Both the position numbers and the translations under genes were made by a program. DNA of 64,000 bases from Pedobacter cryoconitis (GTDB lineage Bacteria > Bacteroidota > Bacteroidia > Sphingobacteriales > Sphingobacteriaceae), in contig JAAAFW010000006.1 of the NCBI GenBank assembly GCA_019352875.1, positions 1,022,284-1,086,283 of the forward strand, given 5' to 3'. The notes under the pieces were generated by a model. That model worked only from the letters and a program-made list of their open reading frames with translations, searched no databases and was not told the DNA's origin. Shown piece after piece: positions 55,189 through 63,431 of this stretch (position 1 is its first letter; every line of letters begins with the position of its first letter).

Positions 55189-55953
55189 ATGAAACAATTA
55201 GCAGATAAAACCATCTTTATTACCGGTGGAGCATCGGGAATCGGCAGTGCATGTGTACAGGCTTACCTGTCTGCCGGAGCTAAAGTCTTTGTGATGGATA
55301 AGGACGAACAAGCATTAGAAAGAATGCTGCGTACCGGCGTACCGGGCCTGGGTGGTTTTAAAGGCGATGTATCAAAAGGACCAGATGTAGCAGCGGCATT
55401 GCAGCATGCGCTGGACTTGTTCGGCAACCTTGACAGTATTCATAACAATGCCGGGATATCCAGCCCTTCAAAAGCTATCGACGATACCACAGAAGACGAA
55501 TGGGATTTGCTAATGAATGTAAATCTGAAAAGTATTTACTGGACCACCAAATATGGCATAAGTCTGCTGAAGAAAAATAAAGGAAACATTTTAAATACAA
55601 GTAGTATGACCGGTGAAATGGGACAAAGCCTGCATGCCGTTTATACAGCATCCAAGGGGGCAATTAATGCATTGACGAAATCAATGGCATTGGATTATGC
55701 GGCGGCAGGCGTACGTGTAAATGCTATTGCCCCGGCGGGAGTCTGGACACCTTTACTACGACAATGGGCAGATCAGCAGTCTGACAGTGCACAGATTACA
55801 ACCTATCTGAATGAAATTCATGCGCTGGGTTATTGCCCGGAAGGAGATGTGGTGGCTGATGTGGCCGTGTTCTTACTGTCTGATGCGGCAAGATTTGTTA
55901 CGGGGTGTATTATGCCGGTAAGTGGAGGAGCAGAATTAGGGTATAAAAAATAG
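55189..55953 (+). CDS. SDR dehydrogenase of the fucose pathway
   Basis: The product has 254 residues. It is a classical SDR with TGGASGIG at 12-19, NNAGI at 86-90, Ser138/139, Tyr152-x3-Lys156 and a C-terminal GCIMPVSGGAELGY. In the non-phosphorylating fucose pathway an SDR acts on L-fucose (to fucono-lactone) or on 2-keto-3-deoxy-L-fuconate. Placement directly after fucD favours the second, but the sequence alone cannot decide. It is nine bases downstream of fucD. Confidence 0.8.
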   Translation: MKQLADKTIFITGGASGIGSACVQAYLSAGAKVFVMDKDEQALERMLRTGVPGLGGFKGDVSKGPDVAAALQHALDLFGNLDSIHNNAGISSPSKAIDDTTEDEWDLLMNVNLKSIYWTTKYGISLLKKNKGNILNTSSMTGEMGQSLHAVYTASKGAINALTKSMALDYAAAGVRVNAIAPAGVWTPLLRQWADQQSDSAQITTYLNEIHALGYCPEGDVVADVAVFLLSDAARFVTGCIMPVSGGAELGYKK

Positions 55954-55960
55954 GAAACAG

Positions 55961-56320
55961 ATGACAGCAGTAGGAACGACACAAACCTTTTATTTTGCAC
56001 TGGATCTGAAAAACGATCCGGAGCTGATAGAAATCTATAAAAGATTTCATGAACCAGCACACATCTGGCCAGAGATAGTCGCTGGTATTAAAGAGGTTGG
56101 AATTCTGGAAATGAAGATATTTCTGGCAGGGGACCGTCTTTTTATGCTGCTGGAAACTCCGGGCGGATTCGATCTGAATGCAGGATTTAAAAAAATGGGA
56201 GAACTTCCCCGGCAGAGAGAATGGGCAGAGCTGATGGCCCGGTTTCAGCAAAAGTTACCCTTTGCCAAACCCGGTGAATATTGGGTACAGCTCTCTCAAG
56301 TTTTTGACCTGAATTCCTGA
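55961..56320 (+). CDS. L-rhamnose mutarotase-family protein (fucose/rhamnose anomer converter)
   Basis: The product has 119 residues of the RhaM-type dimeric alpha/beta-barrel family, with FALDLKNDPELIEIYKRFHEP and a WAELMARFQ segment. It speeds exchange between sugar anomers. Members beside fucose genes probably act on L-fucose, although the family name refers to rhamnose. It is seven bases after the SDR gene and four before the permease gene, so the four genes form one operon. Confidence 0.82.
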   Translation: MTAVGTTQTFYFALDLKNDPELIEIYKRFHEPAHIWPEIVAGIKEVGILEMKIFLAGDRLFMLLETPGGFDLNAGFKKMGELPRQREWAELMARFQQKLPFAKPGEYWVQLSQVFDLNS

Positions 56321-56324
56321 AAAA

Positions 56325-57620
56325 ATGAAAAATAAGGCTATTTCTAATTTGTTTGTCCCGCTGGCGGTAGTGATCAGCCTGATGTTCTTCTGGAATTTCT
56401 GCAGAAACATTAACGATATCCTCATCCCACATTTAAAGCGGTCCTGTCAGCTTAATGATTTCGAATCTTCGCTGGTACAATCTGCATTTTTTGGCGCCTA
56501 CTTCCTGATTTCACTCCCTGCGGGATACTTTATAGGAAAATATGGTTACCGCAATGGGATGATCGTTGGTCTGCTTTGCGCCGCTTTGGGGGCGGCCTTG
56601 TTTTATCCGGCAGCAATTACAAGAGATTATCCACTTTTTCTAGGCGCGTTATTTATTATGGCGGCAGGGTTTACTTTTCTGGAAGTGACTGTTACACCTT
56701 ATATTTCAAGGCTCGGGCCTGAACACGATGCTTCCAGCCGTCTGAGTTTTGCAGCGGCTGTGGGTTCACTGGGAGCGGTTGCCGGTCCATATGCGGGAGC
56801 GCATTTTTTGCTCAGTGAAACTGAGATGTCCGAGACAGCGATACAGCAGCTTACACCTGCCGCATTGGAGACATTTTTGAACCAGGAAGCCCATATGGTT
56901 ATCAAACCTTACCTGATACTAGCCATTTTGTTTTTGCTGGTGGCTTTAGTCGTAAAACTTATCCATCTGCCGGAGATTAAGGCAGAAACATTGCAAAGGG
57001 CTGGTAGGCTATCTGAAGTCCTGAAGTCGAAACATACAGTTTTAGGTGTTCTCGCTGTATTCGCTTATCTCGGCGCAGAAGTAGGTTTGGTGAGCTTTTT
57101 CATCAGGTATGCCAAAAGTCTGAATATAGCCGGACTAACTGAAAAAGACGCTGCTGTTTTTATTAGCTTTTACATGTTACTTGTGTTGATCGGCCGGGTT
57201 TCCGGAGCTTACTTATTAAAGAAAATCCAGCCACAGCAGGCCCTGTTGTTTTGTACGGTTATTGCCTGTTTACTGGTGGTCACTGCATTTCTGACTGGTG
57301 GTTATTTATCTTTATACGCAATCACCGCTATTGGTTTATTTACCGCTATTATGTATCCTGTTATTTTTACGCTGAGTATTAAAAATCTGGGCGGGCTCAC
57401 TAAGGTTGCATCCTCGCTGCTGATTATGGGGTGTGTTGGCGGGGCACTCGTTCCTCCATTGATGGGTTACGTCTCCGATCAATCGGCTATTCAATATGCT
57501 TTCCTGGTACCATTGATATGCTTTGTCTATGTAGGTTATTATGCAGTTTCCGGATATAAATCAGTTGAGAAACCAGTCCTGAAAGATGATGCCGCAGGCA
57601 CAGAATTGAAAACTGAATAA
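56325..57620 (+). CDS. fucP: FucP-type L-fucose:H+ symporter
   Basis: The product has 431 residues and 12 membrane segments of the FucP branch of the major facilitator superfamily. It shows FFWNFCRNINDILIPHLK in helix 1, SAFFGAYFLISLPAGYFIGKYGYRNG in helices 2-3 (approximate), and FTFLEVTVTPYISRLGP. The Asp in the NDIL segment corresponds to the proton/sugar site of E. coli FucP. It imports L-fucose released by the GH29 enzyme and closes the fuc operon. Confidence 0.87.
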   Translation: MKNKAISNLFVPLAVVISLMFFWNFCRNINDILIPHLKRSCQLNDFESSLVQSAFFGAYFLISLPAGYFIGKYGYRNGMIVGLLCAALGAALFYPAAITRDYPLFLGALFIMAAGFTFLEVTVTPYISRLGPEHDASSRLSFAAAVGSLGAVAGPYAGAHFLLSETEMSETAIQQLTPAALETFLNQEAHMVIKPYLILAILFLLVALVVKLIHLPEIKAETLQRAGRLSEVLKSKHTVLGVLAVFAYLGAEVGLVSFFIRYAKSLNIAGLTEKDAAVFISFYMLLVLIGRVSGAYLLKKIQPQQALLFCTVIACLLVVTAFLTGGYLSLYAITAIGLFTAIMYPVIFTLSIKNLGGLTKVASSLLIMGCVGGALVPPLMGYVSDQSAIQYAFLVPLICFVYVGYYAVSGYKSVEKPVLKDDAAGTELKTE

Positions 57621-57656
57621 ATATTGATGATAAATCAGAACGGGTTTGTATTTGAA

Positions 57657-57692
57657 TGTTAAAATAATACTGAAACATATCAAAATACACCA
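57657..57692 (+). promoter_or_regulatory. Candidate AraC activator site C (susC promoter)
   Basis: A 36-bp element beginning TGTTAAAATAATACTG aligns without gaps to sites A and B (about 22 of 36 bases to A). It ends 22 bases before TAAATTTA (57715-57722). Confidence 0.6.
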
Positions 57693-57714
57693 ATATTCAT
57701 GGAGCGTATCTCTC

Positions 57715-57722
57715 TAAATTTA
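57715..57722 (+). promoter_or_regulatory. -7 box of the fucose-locus susC
   Basis: TAAATTTA, a TAnnTTTA box 22 bases after activator site C. The start codon is nearly 200 bases further on, so the transcript has a long leader, in which I see no other clear element except AACCAAATATAA at 57906-57917. Confidence 0.45.
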
Positions 57723-57919
57723 TTACTTATAAAGGATTTATAATTGAATTAGGCAGCGGCTTATTTTAGACTGATCGCAGTCAGATCACAAACCAGTTAG
57801 CGGCTTTTCCAACACAATTAAATTTGATTTTCAAGACAGAGGAAAATCAGATGAGGGAATGTTTTGCCCAAATTTTTCTATAAATCCCTGAAAGAAAATA
57901 CACCTAACCAAATATAATT

Positions 57920-60900
57920 ATGAATAGAAATCTACGAACCAGCTGGCGTTGTTATCTCGCCGTGGGCTGTCTCATGCTCATGTCCGGACCGTTGAGTCCG
58001 CTAACTGCATCGGCCGCCAGCCCCCCTTTAACTGCATCGATTTACGCAGATCACAAAGTAACAGGAACTGTAATTGACGGAACCGGAATGGCTGTTCCTG
58101 GGGCTACGGTAACCATCCTGAAAAATGGATTCAAACGAGCCACTTCTACAGATGCTAACGGCCGGTTTATCTTACAGGAAATTTCTGCTGGAAATTATGA
58201 ACTGGAAGTACAGATGCTGGGTTATACCAAGTATCAGCAGACTGTAACGGTAAATGCAGATCAGAACCTGAATATTACGCTGTCTTCGAGTGCAACCAAC
58301 CTTTCCGATGTAATTGTGGTCGGGTATGGTACGCAGAAAAAGGCAAGCGTTACTAGTTCCGTAGAGACGGTATCTGCTAAACAGATTGAGAACAGAGCGG
58401 TACCAAATGTGATCAATATTCTGCAGGGTGAAGCCGCAGGATTAAATATTCAGCAAACTAATGCGAACCCGGGTTATTCGAGTACGTCAATAGATATCCG
58501 GGGGACAAGCAGTCTGTCTAATAACCCTGTTTTATATATTGTAGATGGAATGGCTGTAGCAAAACTGGACTACCTGAACCCTTCAGATATTGCCTCAGTA
58601 AGTGTACTTAAAGATGCATCAGCTACCGCAATTTATGGAGCCAGGGCTTCAGGAGGTGTTGTGCTGGTTACCACTAAGACGGGTAAGCCAAACGCGGCGC
58701 CGCAGTTTCAATATAGTGCTATGGTGGGTTCACAGCGACCAGCCAGGTTGCCAAAGTTTGTAGAGGCACCTGAATTCGTAGATCTTTATAACCAGGCACA
58801 ATTAAATGATAACCCCGGTGGAACTGTGAAATATTCTCCTGAGCTGGTTCAAAAGTATAAATCAGGGGAATTACCGAGTACGAACTGGCTGCCTTATATC
58901 TTAAATAACAGTGCATTTCAACAGCAGCATAACCTGAGTGTGAGTGGAGGTGGTAAAAGTGTTGATTATTATGTTTCCGGAGGATTTCTGGATCAGGGAG
59001 GTTTGATTAAAAATGTTGGCTATAAGAGATACAGTACCCGGGCGGCAGTCAATGTACAGGTTACTGATCGTTTGAAATTAGGTATTAACACGGTACTTGT
59101 CAAAGAAGATAAGCTTCAGCCTTCTTCATATGGGGTAGGAAGTGCATTGCAGTGGTCCTATATTGTACCGGTTACAGAATTTCCTTACACTGCCGCCGGA
59201 AATGACAGGAGTTACCGCGGAGGTGCACAGCCCAATGATATTTTAACCAAAGGTGGCGTGAAGAACGAAGCTGTCAATACCATTAACACGAACTTTCTGG
59301 CAGAATATAAGATCACGGATGGTCTGGTATTGAATGGTACATATGGTTATAATTATACAAATGGATTTGTTTCTGCTTTTTATAATAGATATCCTCTATA
59401 TAATGACAATGAACAAATAGTCGTGTATGTGAATAATCCAAATAGTGTCCTGAAACAAAACTATGCCACCACACATCCAACTTCTCTTTTAACTTTGAAT
59501 TATGCTAAAACGATTAATAAGCACGAATTCAAAGCTTTATTAGGGTATTCTCAGGAAAGCGACCGTTATGATTTCAACCAGATACGCCGTTATAGCTTTT
59601 TGACTAACAATATCGATCAGGTAGATGCAGGTTCAAACGACCCGACTTTAACTAATGTTTCCGGGAATGCTACTGCTTATTCTGTGCAATCGGTATTCGG
59701 TCGTGTTAATTATGCTTTCGCTGGTAAATACTTACTAGAAGGTAATGTCAGGTATGACGGAACTTCCGTTTTCAAGAACAAACGATTTGGATTTTTTCCT
59801 TCTGTTTCCGGAGGATGGTTGGCATCAGAGGAGAACTTTCTAAGAGATGTTGAGGCAATTAGTTTTTTGAAATTGAGAGCATCATGGGGTAAAGTGGGTA
59901 ATCAGAATGCAAGTGGTCTGTATCCATGGGCGAATACGATAGCACAGAGTACTTATATTTTCAACAACACAAGTAACCCTACGACATATTATAATAATGC
60001 TGCTAATCCCGATCTGACATGGGAAGTTAAAACTTCTGCTAATATTGGTTTTGATGTGACGCTACTGAGAAATTTAACCGTGTCTGCAGATATCTTCCGG
60101 GATATTACGACCGGTATTATCCGATCTCCTTCGGTACCGACAACTTATGGAATTGGTGCTCCGCAGCAGAATGTTGGAAAGATGAGAAACCAGGGTTTTG
60201 AAGTTACTTTAGGGTATAAAAATAAGATAGGAGATTTATCTTACCGGGCGAGTTTCAACATATCAGATTCCAAGAATAAAATACTTGATTTAGGCGGAAC
60301 GGCTCCTACTTATGGAGAGAATCCAATTGTGGAGGGACATTCCAGATGGGAATGGTACGGACTTAAAGCCGAAGGGTTGTTTCAAAACCAGGCACAGATT
60401 GATAACCATGCGACACAGAATCCAAGGACCAAACCAGGTGATATCGCTTTTCAAGACGTAAATAATGATGGAAAGATTAATTCTGATGACCGGGTTTTTC
60501 TGGGGCAGGCAGTGCCGCATTACCGTTACGGGTTTTCTTTAAATCTTGAGTACAAAAACTTTGATTTTTCTATGCTGCTGCAAGGCGTGATGAGTAATCT
60601 GGCAAGAGTAACCGGAGGTGCGCAGGTTCCGTTCTTTTATAATGGAGATGGAAATATTCTGACCTCACAGTTAGATTACTGGACACCGGATAACCCGGGG
60701 GCCAGATACCCTTTACTGCGAACTGATCAGTCTGTTAACAATTCCCAGTTATCTAGCTGGTGGCTATTTAAAGCATCTTATCTAAGGTTTAAAAATGTGC
60801 AGGTTGGTTATACTATCCCGTCAAAAATTGCAAAAAAAGCAGGCTTATCTACAGCCAGAATATTTGTAGCAGGAGACAACCTTTTTGTACTCACCAGTAA

Positions 60901-61003
60901 GAACTTTCCTAAAGTTCTGGATCCGGAGATTGCAAACTTCAGCGACGGTTCCAGTTATCCGCAGGTCCGTAATATCAGTTTGGGTCTTAATATTGGTTTC
61001 TAA
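57920..61003 (+). CDS. SusC-type TonB-linked outer-membrane transporter (fucose locus)
   Basis: The product has 1027 residues. The signal peptide ends near residue 32 (..ASAASPP). A CarbopepD_reg-like domain (about 45-123), a TonB box SDVIVVGYG at 129-137, a plug (YIVDGMAVAK, ARASGGVVLVTTKTG) and the barrel follow. There is no STN domain. Control by AraC site C places it in the fucose regulon, so it probably imports fucosylated oligosaccharides. It starts two bases after an AACCAAATATAA leader element. Confidence 0.95.
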   Translation: MNRNLRTSWRCYLAVGCLMLMSGPLSPLTASAASPPLTASIYADHKVTGTVIDGTGMAVPGATVTILKNGFKRATSTDANGRFILQEISAGNYELEVQMLGYTKYQQTVTVNADQNLNITLSSSATNLSDVIVVGYGTQKKASVTSSVETVSAKQIENRAVPNVINILQGEAAGLNIQQTNANPGYSSTSIDIRGTSSLSNNPVLYIVDGMAVAKLDYLNPSDIASVSVLKDASATAIYGARASGGVVLVTTKTGKPNAAPQFQYSAMVGSQRPARLPKFVEAPEFVDLYNQAQLNDNPGGTVKYSPELVQKYKSGELPSTNWLPYILNNSAFQQQHNLSVSGGGKSVDYYVSGGFLDQGGLIKNVGYKRYSTRAAVNVQVTDRLKLGINTVLVKEDKLQPSSYGVGSALQWSYIVPVTEFPYTAAGNDRSYRGGAQPNDILTKGGVKNEAVNTINTNFLAEYKITDGLVLNGTYGYNYTNGFVSAFYNRYPLYNDNEQIVVYVNNPNSVLKQNYATTHPTSLLTLNYAKTINKHEFKALLGYSQESDRYDFNQIRRYSFLTNNIDQVDAGSNDPTLTNVSGNATAYSVQSVFGRVNYAFAGKYLLEGNVRYDGTSVFKNKRFGFFPSVSGGWLASEENFLRDVEAISFLKLRASWGKVGNQNASGLYPWANTIAQSTYIFNNTSNPTTYYNNAANPDLTWEVKTSANIGFDVTLLRNLTVSADIFRDITTGIIRSPSVPTTYGIGAPQQNVGKMRNQGFEVTLGYKNKIGDLSYRASFNISDSKNKILDLGGTAPTYGENPIVEGHSRWEWYGLKAEGLFQNQAQIDNHATQNPRTKPGDIAFQDVNNDGKINSDDRVFLGQAVPHYRYGFSLNLEYKNFDFSMLLQGVMSNLARVTGGAQVPFFYNGDGNILTSQLDYWTPDNPGARYPLLRTDQSVNNSQLSSWWLFKASYLRFKNVQVGYTIPSKIAKKAGLSTARIFVAGDNLFVLTSKNFPKVLDPEIANFSDGSSYPQVRNISLGLNIGF

Positions 61004-61020
61004 TCTTTAACAGCTAAAAC

Positions 61021-62634
61021 ATGACAACTTATAAAAATAAAATAGCAGGTTTGCTATTGCTCGGCATACTCGCTGCAGGATGTAAAAAAGACTTTCTTGA
61101 TCAGCATCCTCTAAATCAGATTACAGAAACAACCTACTGGACTTCTCCGGATGATGCGACAATGTTTGCTAACAGGATGTATGAATTTCTGCCACAGGAC
61201 AACTTTGTTTATTATGAAGCTTGCAGCGATAACGCATTTACGAATGACCCTACAATCCGGCGTTTTGGGAACAGCACGCAAGATGCAACCATCAGTGACA
61301 GGGAATGGAATTATGGCGCGATTCGCCAGGCCTATGACTTCTTCGCCAATGTAGATAAAGTACCCGGGATGGACCAAAACCTGAAAAAACGGTTAAATGC
61401 TGAGGTTAAGTTTGTACTGGCTTACCGCTATTTCATTATGACGGCACTTTACGGCGATATTCCATTTGTCAATAAGCTCATTACGGACCCTAAAGATGCA
61501 GATATTCCGGTGACAGCTAAGGCAGAAATCATCAAAAATGTTATTCAATGGCTGGATGAAGCTATTGCAGATCTGCCGGTAGTTTATTCCGGCACCAACC
61601 AGGGAAGAATTACCAAAGGTGCTGCTTTAGCCCTTAAATCCCGTGTGTACTTATTCAATGGAAACTTCGCAGAAGCTGCTTCGGCTGCACAAGCCGTAAT
61701 GGATCTCAAAGTTTATACGCTGTTCCCGGATTACTATGATTTTTATCAGAAAGATGGTAATTATTCCAGTCAGGATATTTTGTCTTTCGGATATACTTTA
61801 TCAGTAAAACAGAATGGTTTGAGAGATCTGTTGGGGTCTCAGGCTTTAATGAATGGCAGAAATATTATTAATCCGACAGCAGAGCTGGTTAATGAGTATG
61901 AGAGTAAAAACGGTTATTATCCTTATACAAAAGATCCGGCCTTTTCAGTTACAGATCCATTTGGAAACAGAGATCCTAGGTTGCGCCAGACTATTCTGAG
62001 TCCGGGAGATGTCTTTTCTTATCCGCAGTTCCCTGATATGAATCAGTTTGATCCTTTTAACGGAAATGGAGATCGGATAGGAGGAGATTTAGGTACCCGT
62101 TCTGGTTTTTCGTGGGCTAAGCAGGTTGGTCACTACGATTATGTCCGTTCCGGAATCAATAACTATAAGAGTTTCCATTATGGAGAAGTCCTGCTAAACT
62201 TTGCCGAAGCACAGAATGAAGTTTCGGGGCCGTCGGCTACAATAATTGCAGCATTAGATGCTATTCGTAGCAGGGCAGGTATGCCTGGGGTTGAAAAAAC
62301 TTTTGCTGTCAACAAATGGACAATGGATCAGGCTTCTTTAAGAACTTTTATCCGTCATGAAAGAAGAATAGAGTTGGCGGGTGAAGGGTTGCGGTATTTT
62401 GATGTACTCAGATGGAAAATCGGAGAGAAAGTGCTTCTTGGAAATATTTATACAGTAGACGCCTCGGCAGGAATTGCAGCCTTACCTATAACCGGTGGTA
62501 AGAAGAATACTTATCCTAGATCTGTAATTGAAGACCGTTATTTTAACAGCCCTAAATTTTATTACTGGCCCATTCCGCAATCTGCTATTGATGCTTCAAA
62601 AGGTGTCTTAAAGCAAAATGCCTTATGGAAATAG
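61021..62634 (+). CDS. SusD-family glycan-binding lipoprotein (fucose locus)
   Basis: The product has 537 residues. The lipobox ILAAGC gives Cys21. The SusD fold is clear (EVKFVLAYRYFIMTALYGDIPF, HYGEVLLNFAEAQNEV, FIRHERRIELAGEGLRYFDVLRWK). It caps the SusC encoded 17 bases upstream. A strong terminator follows 31 bases after its stop. Confidence 0.94.
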   Translation: MTTYKNKIAGLLLLGILAAGCKKDFLDQHPLNQITETTYWTSPDDATMFANRMYEFLPQDNFVYYEACSDNAFTNDPTIRRFGNSTQDATISDREWNYGAIRQAYDFFANVDKVPGMDQNLKKRLNAEVKFVLAYRYFIMTALYGDIPFVNKLITDPKDADIPVTAKAEIIKNVIQWLDEAIADLPVVYSGTNQGRITKGAALALKSRVYLFNGNFAEAASAAQAVMDLKVYTLFPDYYDFYQKDGNYSSQDILSFGYTLSVKQNGLRDLLGSQALMNGRNIINPTAELVNEYESKNGYYPYTKDPAFSVTDPFGNRDPRLRQTILSPGDVFSYPQFPDMNQFDPFNGNGDRIGGDLGTRSGFSWAKQVGHYDYVRSGINNYKSFHYGEVLLNFAEAQNEVSGPSATIIAALDAIRSRAGMPGVEKTFAVNKWTMDQASLRTFIRHERRIELAGEGLRYFDVLRWKIGEKVLLGNIYTVDASAGIAALPITGGKKNTYPRSVIEDRYFNSPKFYYWPIPQSAIDASKGVLKQNALWK

Positions 62635-62665
62635 ACTTGCAATTGGTTAAATAGTGGTTTATGTT

Positions 62666-62699
62666 AACCCGGGGTCAGGCATGACTCCGGGTTTTTTTT
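62666..62699 (+). terminator. Rho-independent terminator after the fucose susCD
   Basis: AACCCGGGGTCA (62666-62677) pairs with TGACTCCGGGTT (62682-62693) with one G-T pair and a four-base loop, then a run of eight T residues. Confidence 0.9.
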
Positions 62700-62706
62700 G
62701 TAGTGC

Positions 62707-63351
62707 CTATTCCGACCACGGGGAATGTAAAATGCAGTTGCAGAAATTCTTACGTTCGAAATTAGGAATCATAAATGCGCAAACATCTGCTTTAATATTG
62801 CCGAAGGTAGTCTCTGTTTTATGCTCAAATCCGGCGAAAAATGTGGGAATAATATTCTTCTTGAAATCATTCCTTGGAAAAATGCTGATGATCTCTTCCC
62901 TGTTGGCTGCGCTGAGGTGTTCATAACCTTCTCCCATTACATCCAGCCCCACTCCTGAATACATTAGTGCCACTTCCGGTTCTTTATGCTCAGCGATTCC
63001 AATAGTGGTATGCAGTGCGATAGTATCCCATACCAGCTGTAAAGATTCTTTAGGTAATCCATGACTTTTTAAGAAATCGCGCGCAGCATTTGCACCGTCC
63101 ACTTCGAAACGAAGATCGGGGCTGCTATAATGCGGCGTAAGTCCCAGGTCATGAAAAACTGAACTGATATACAGTAGTTCTGCATCATATTTTAACTGTT
63201 GCCTTTGTCCGTTTAGAGAAGAAAAGAGAAATACCCTCAGGGAATGGTTGTAGATGAATTCTGTACCGTGTTCCCTTAATAATTCAGTAGCCTGATTAGC
63301 GATGATACTGTCAGGAATTGATATCCCTGCAATTGATTTTAAATTGCCCAT
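62707..63351 (-). CDS. HD-domain metal-dependent hydrolase, cyanamide-hydratase-like
   Basis: The product has 214 residues. The HD signature is seen as NHSLRV (His36) and FHDLGL (His67-Asp68), with further His residues in TIALHTTIGIAEH. Its closest resemblance is to cyanamide hydratase/HDIG-type small hydrolases of unknown substrate. It is transcribed toward the fucose susD and probably forms a unit with, or is regulated by, the AraC-type gene behind it. No signal peptide. Confidence 0.82.
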   Translation of the reverse strand: MGNLKSIAGISIPDSIIANQATELLREHGTEFIYNHSLRVFLFSSLNGQRQQLKYDAELLYISSVFHDLGLTPHYSSPDLRFEVDGANAARDFLKSHGLPKESLQLVWDTIALHTTIGIAEHKEPEVALMYSGVGLDVMGEGYEHLSAANREEIISIFPRNDFKKNIIPTFFAGFEHKTETTFGNIKADVCAFMIPNFERKNFCNCILHSPWSE

Positions 63352-63431
63352 AGAAATGATAATTTTTTCTTCAAAATTACCACGTATCCCCGGGCCAGGG
63401 AATGTCAGAATACGTCAATGACCTGACAGTT

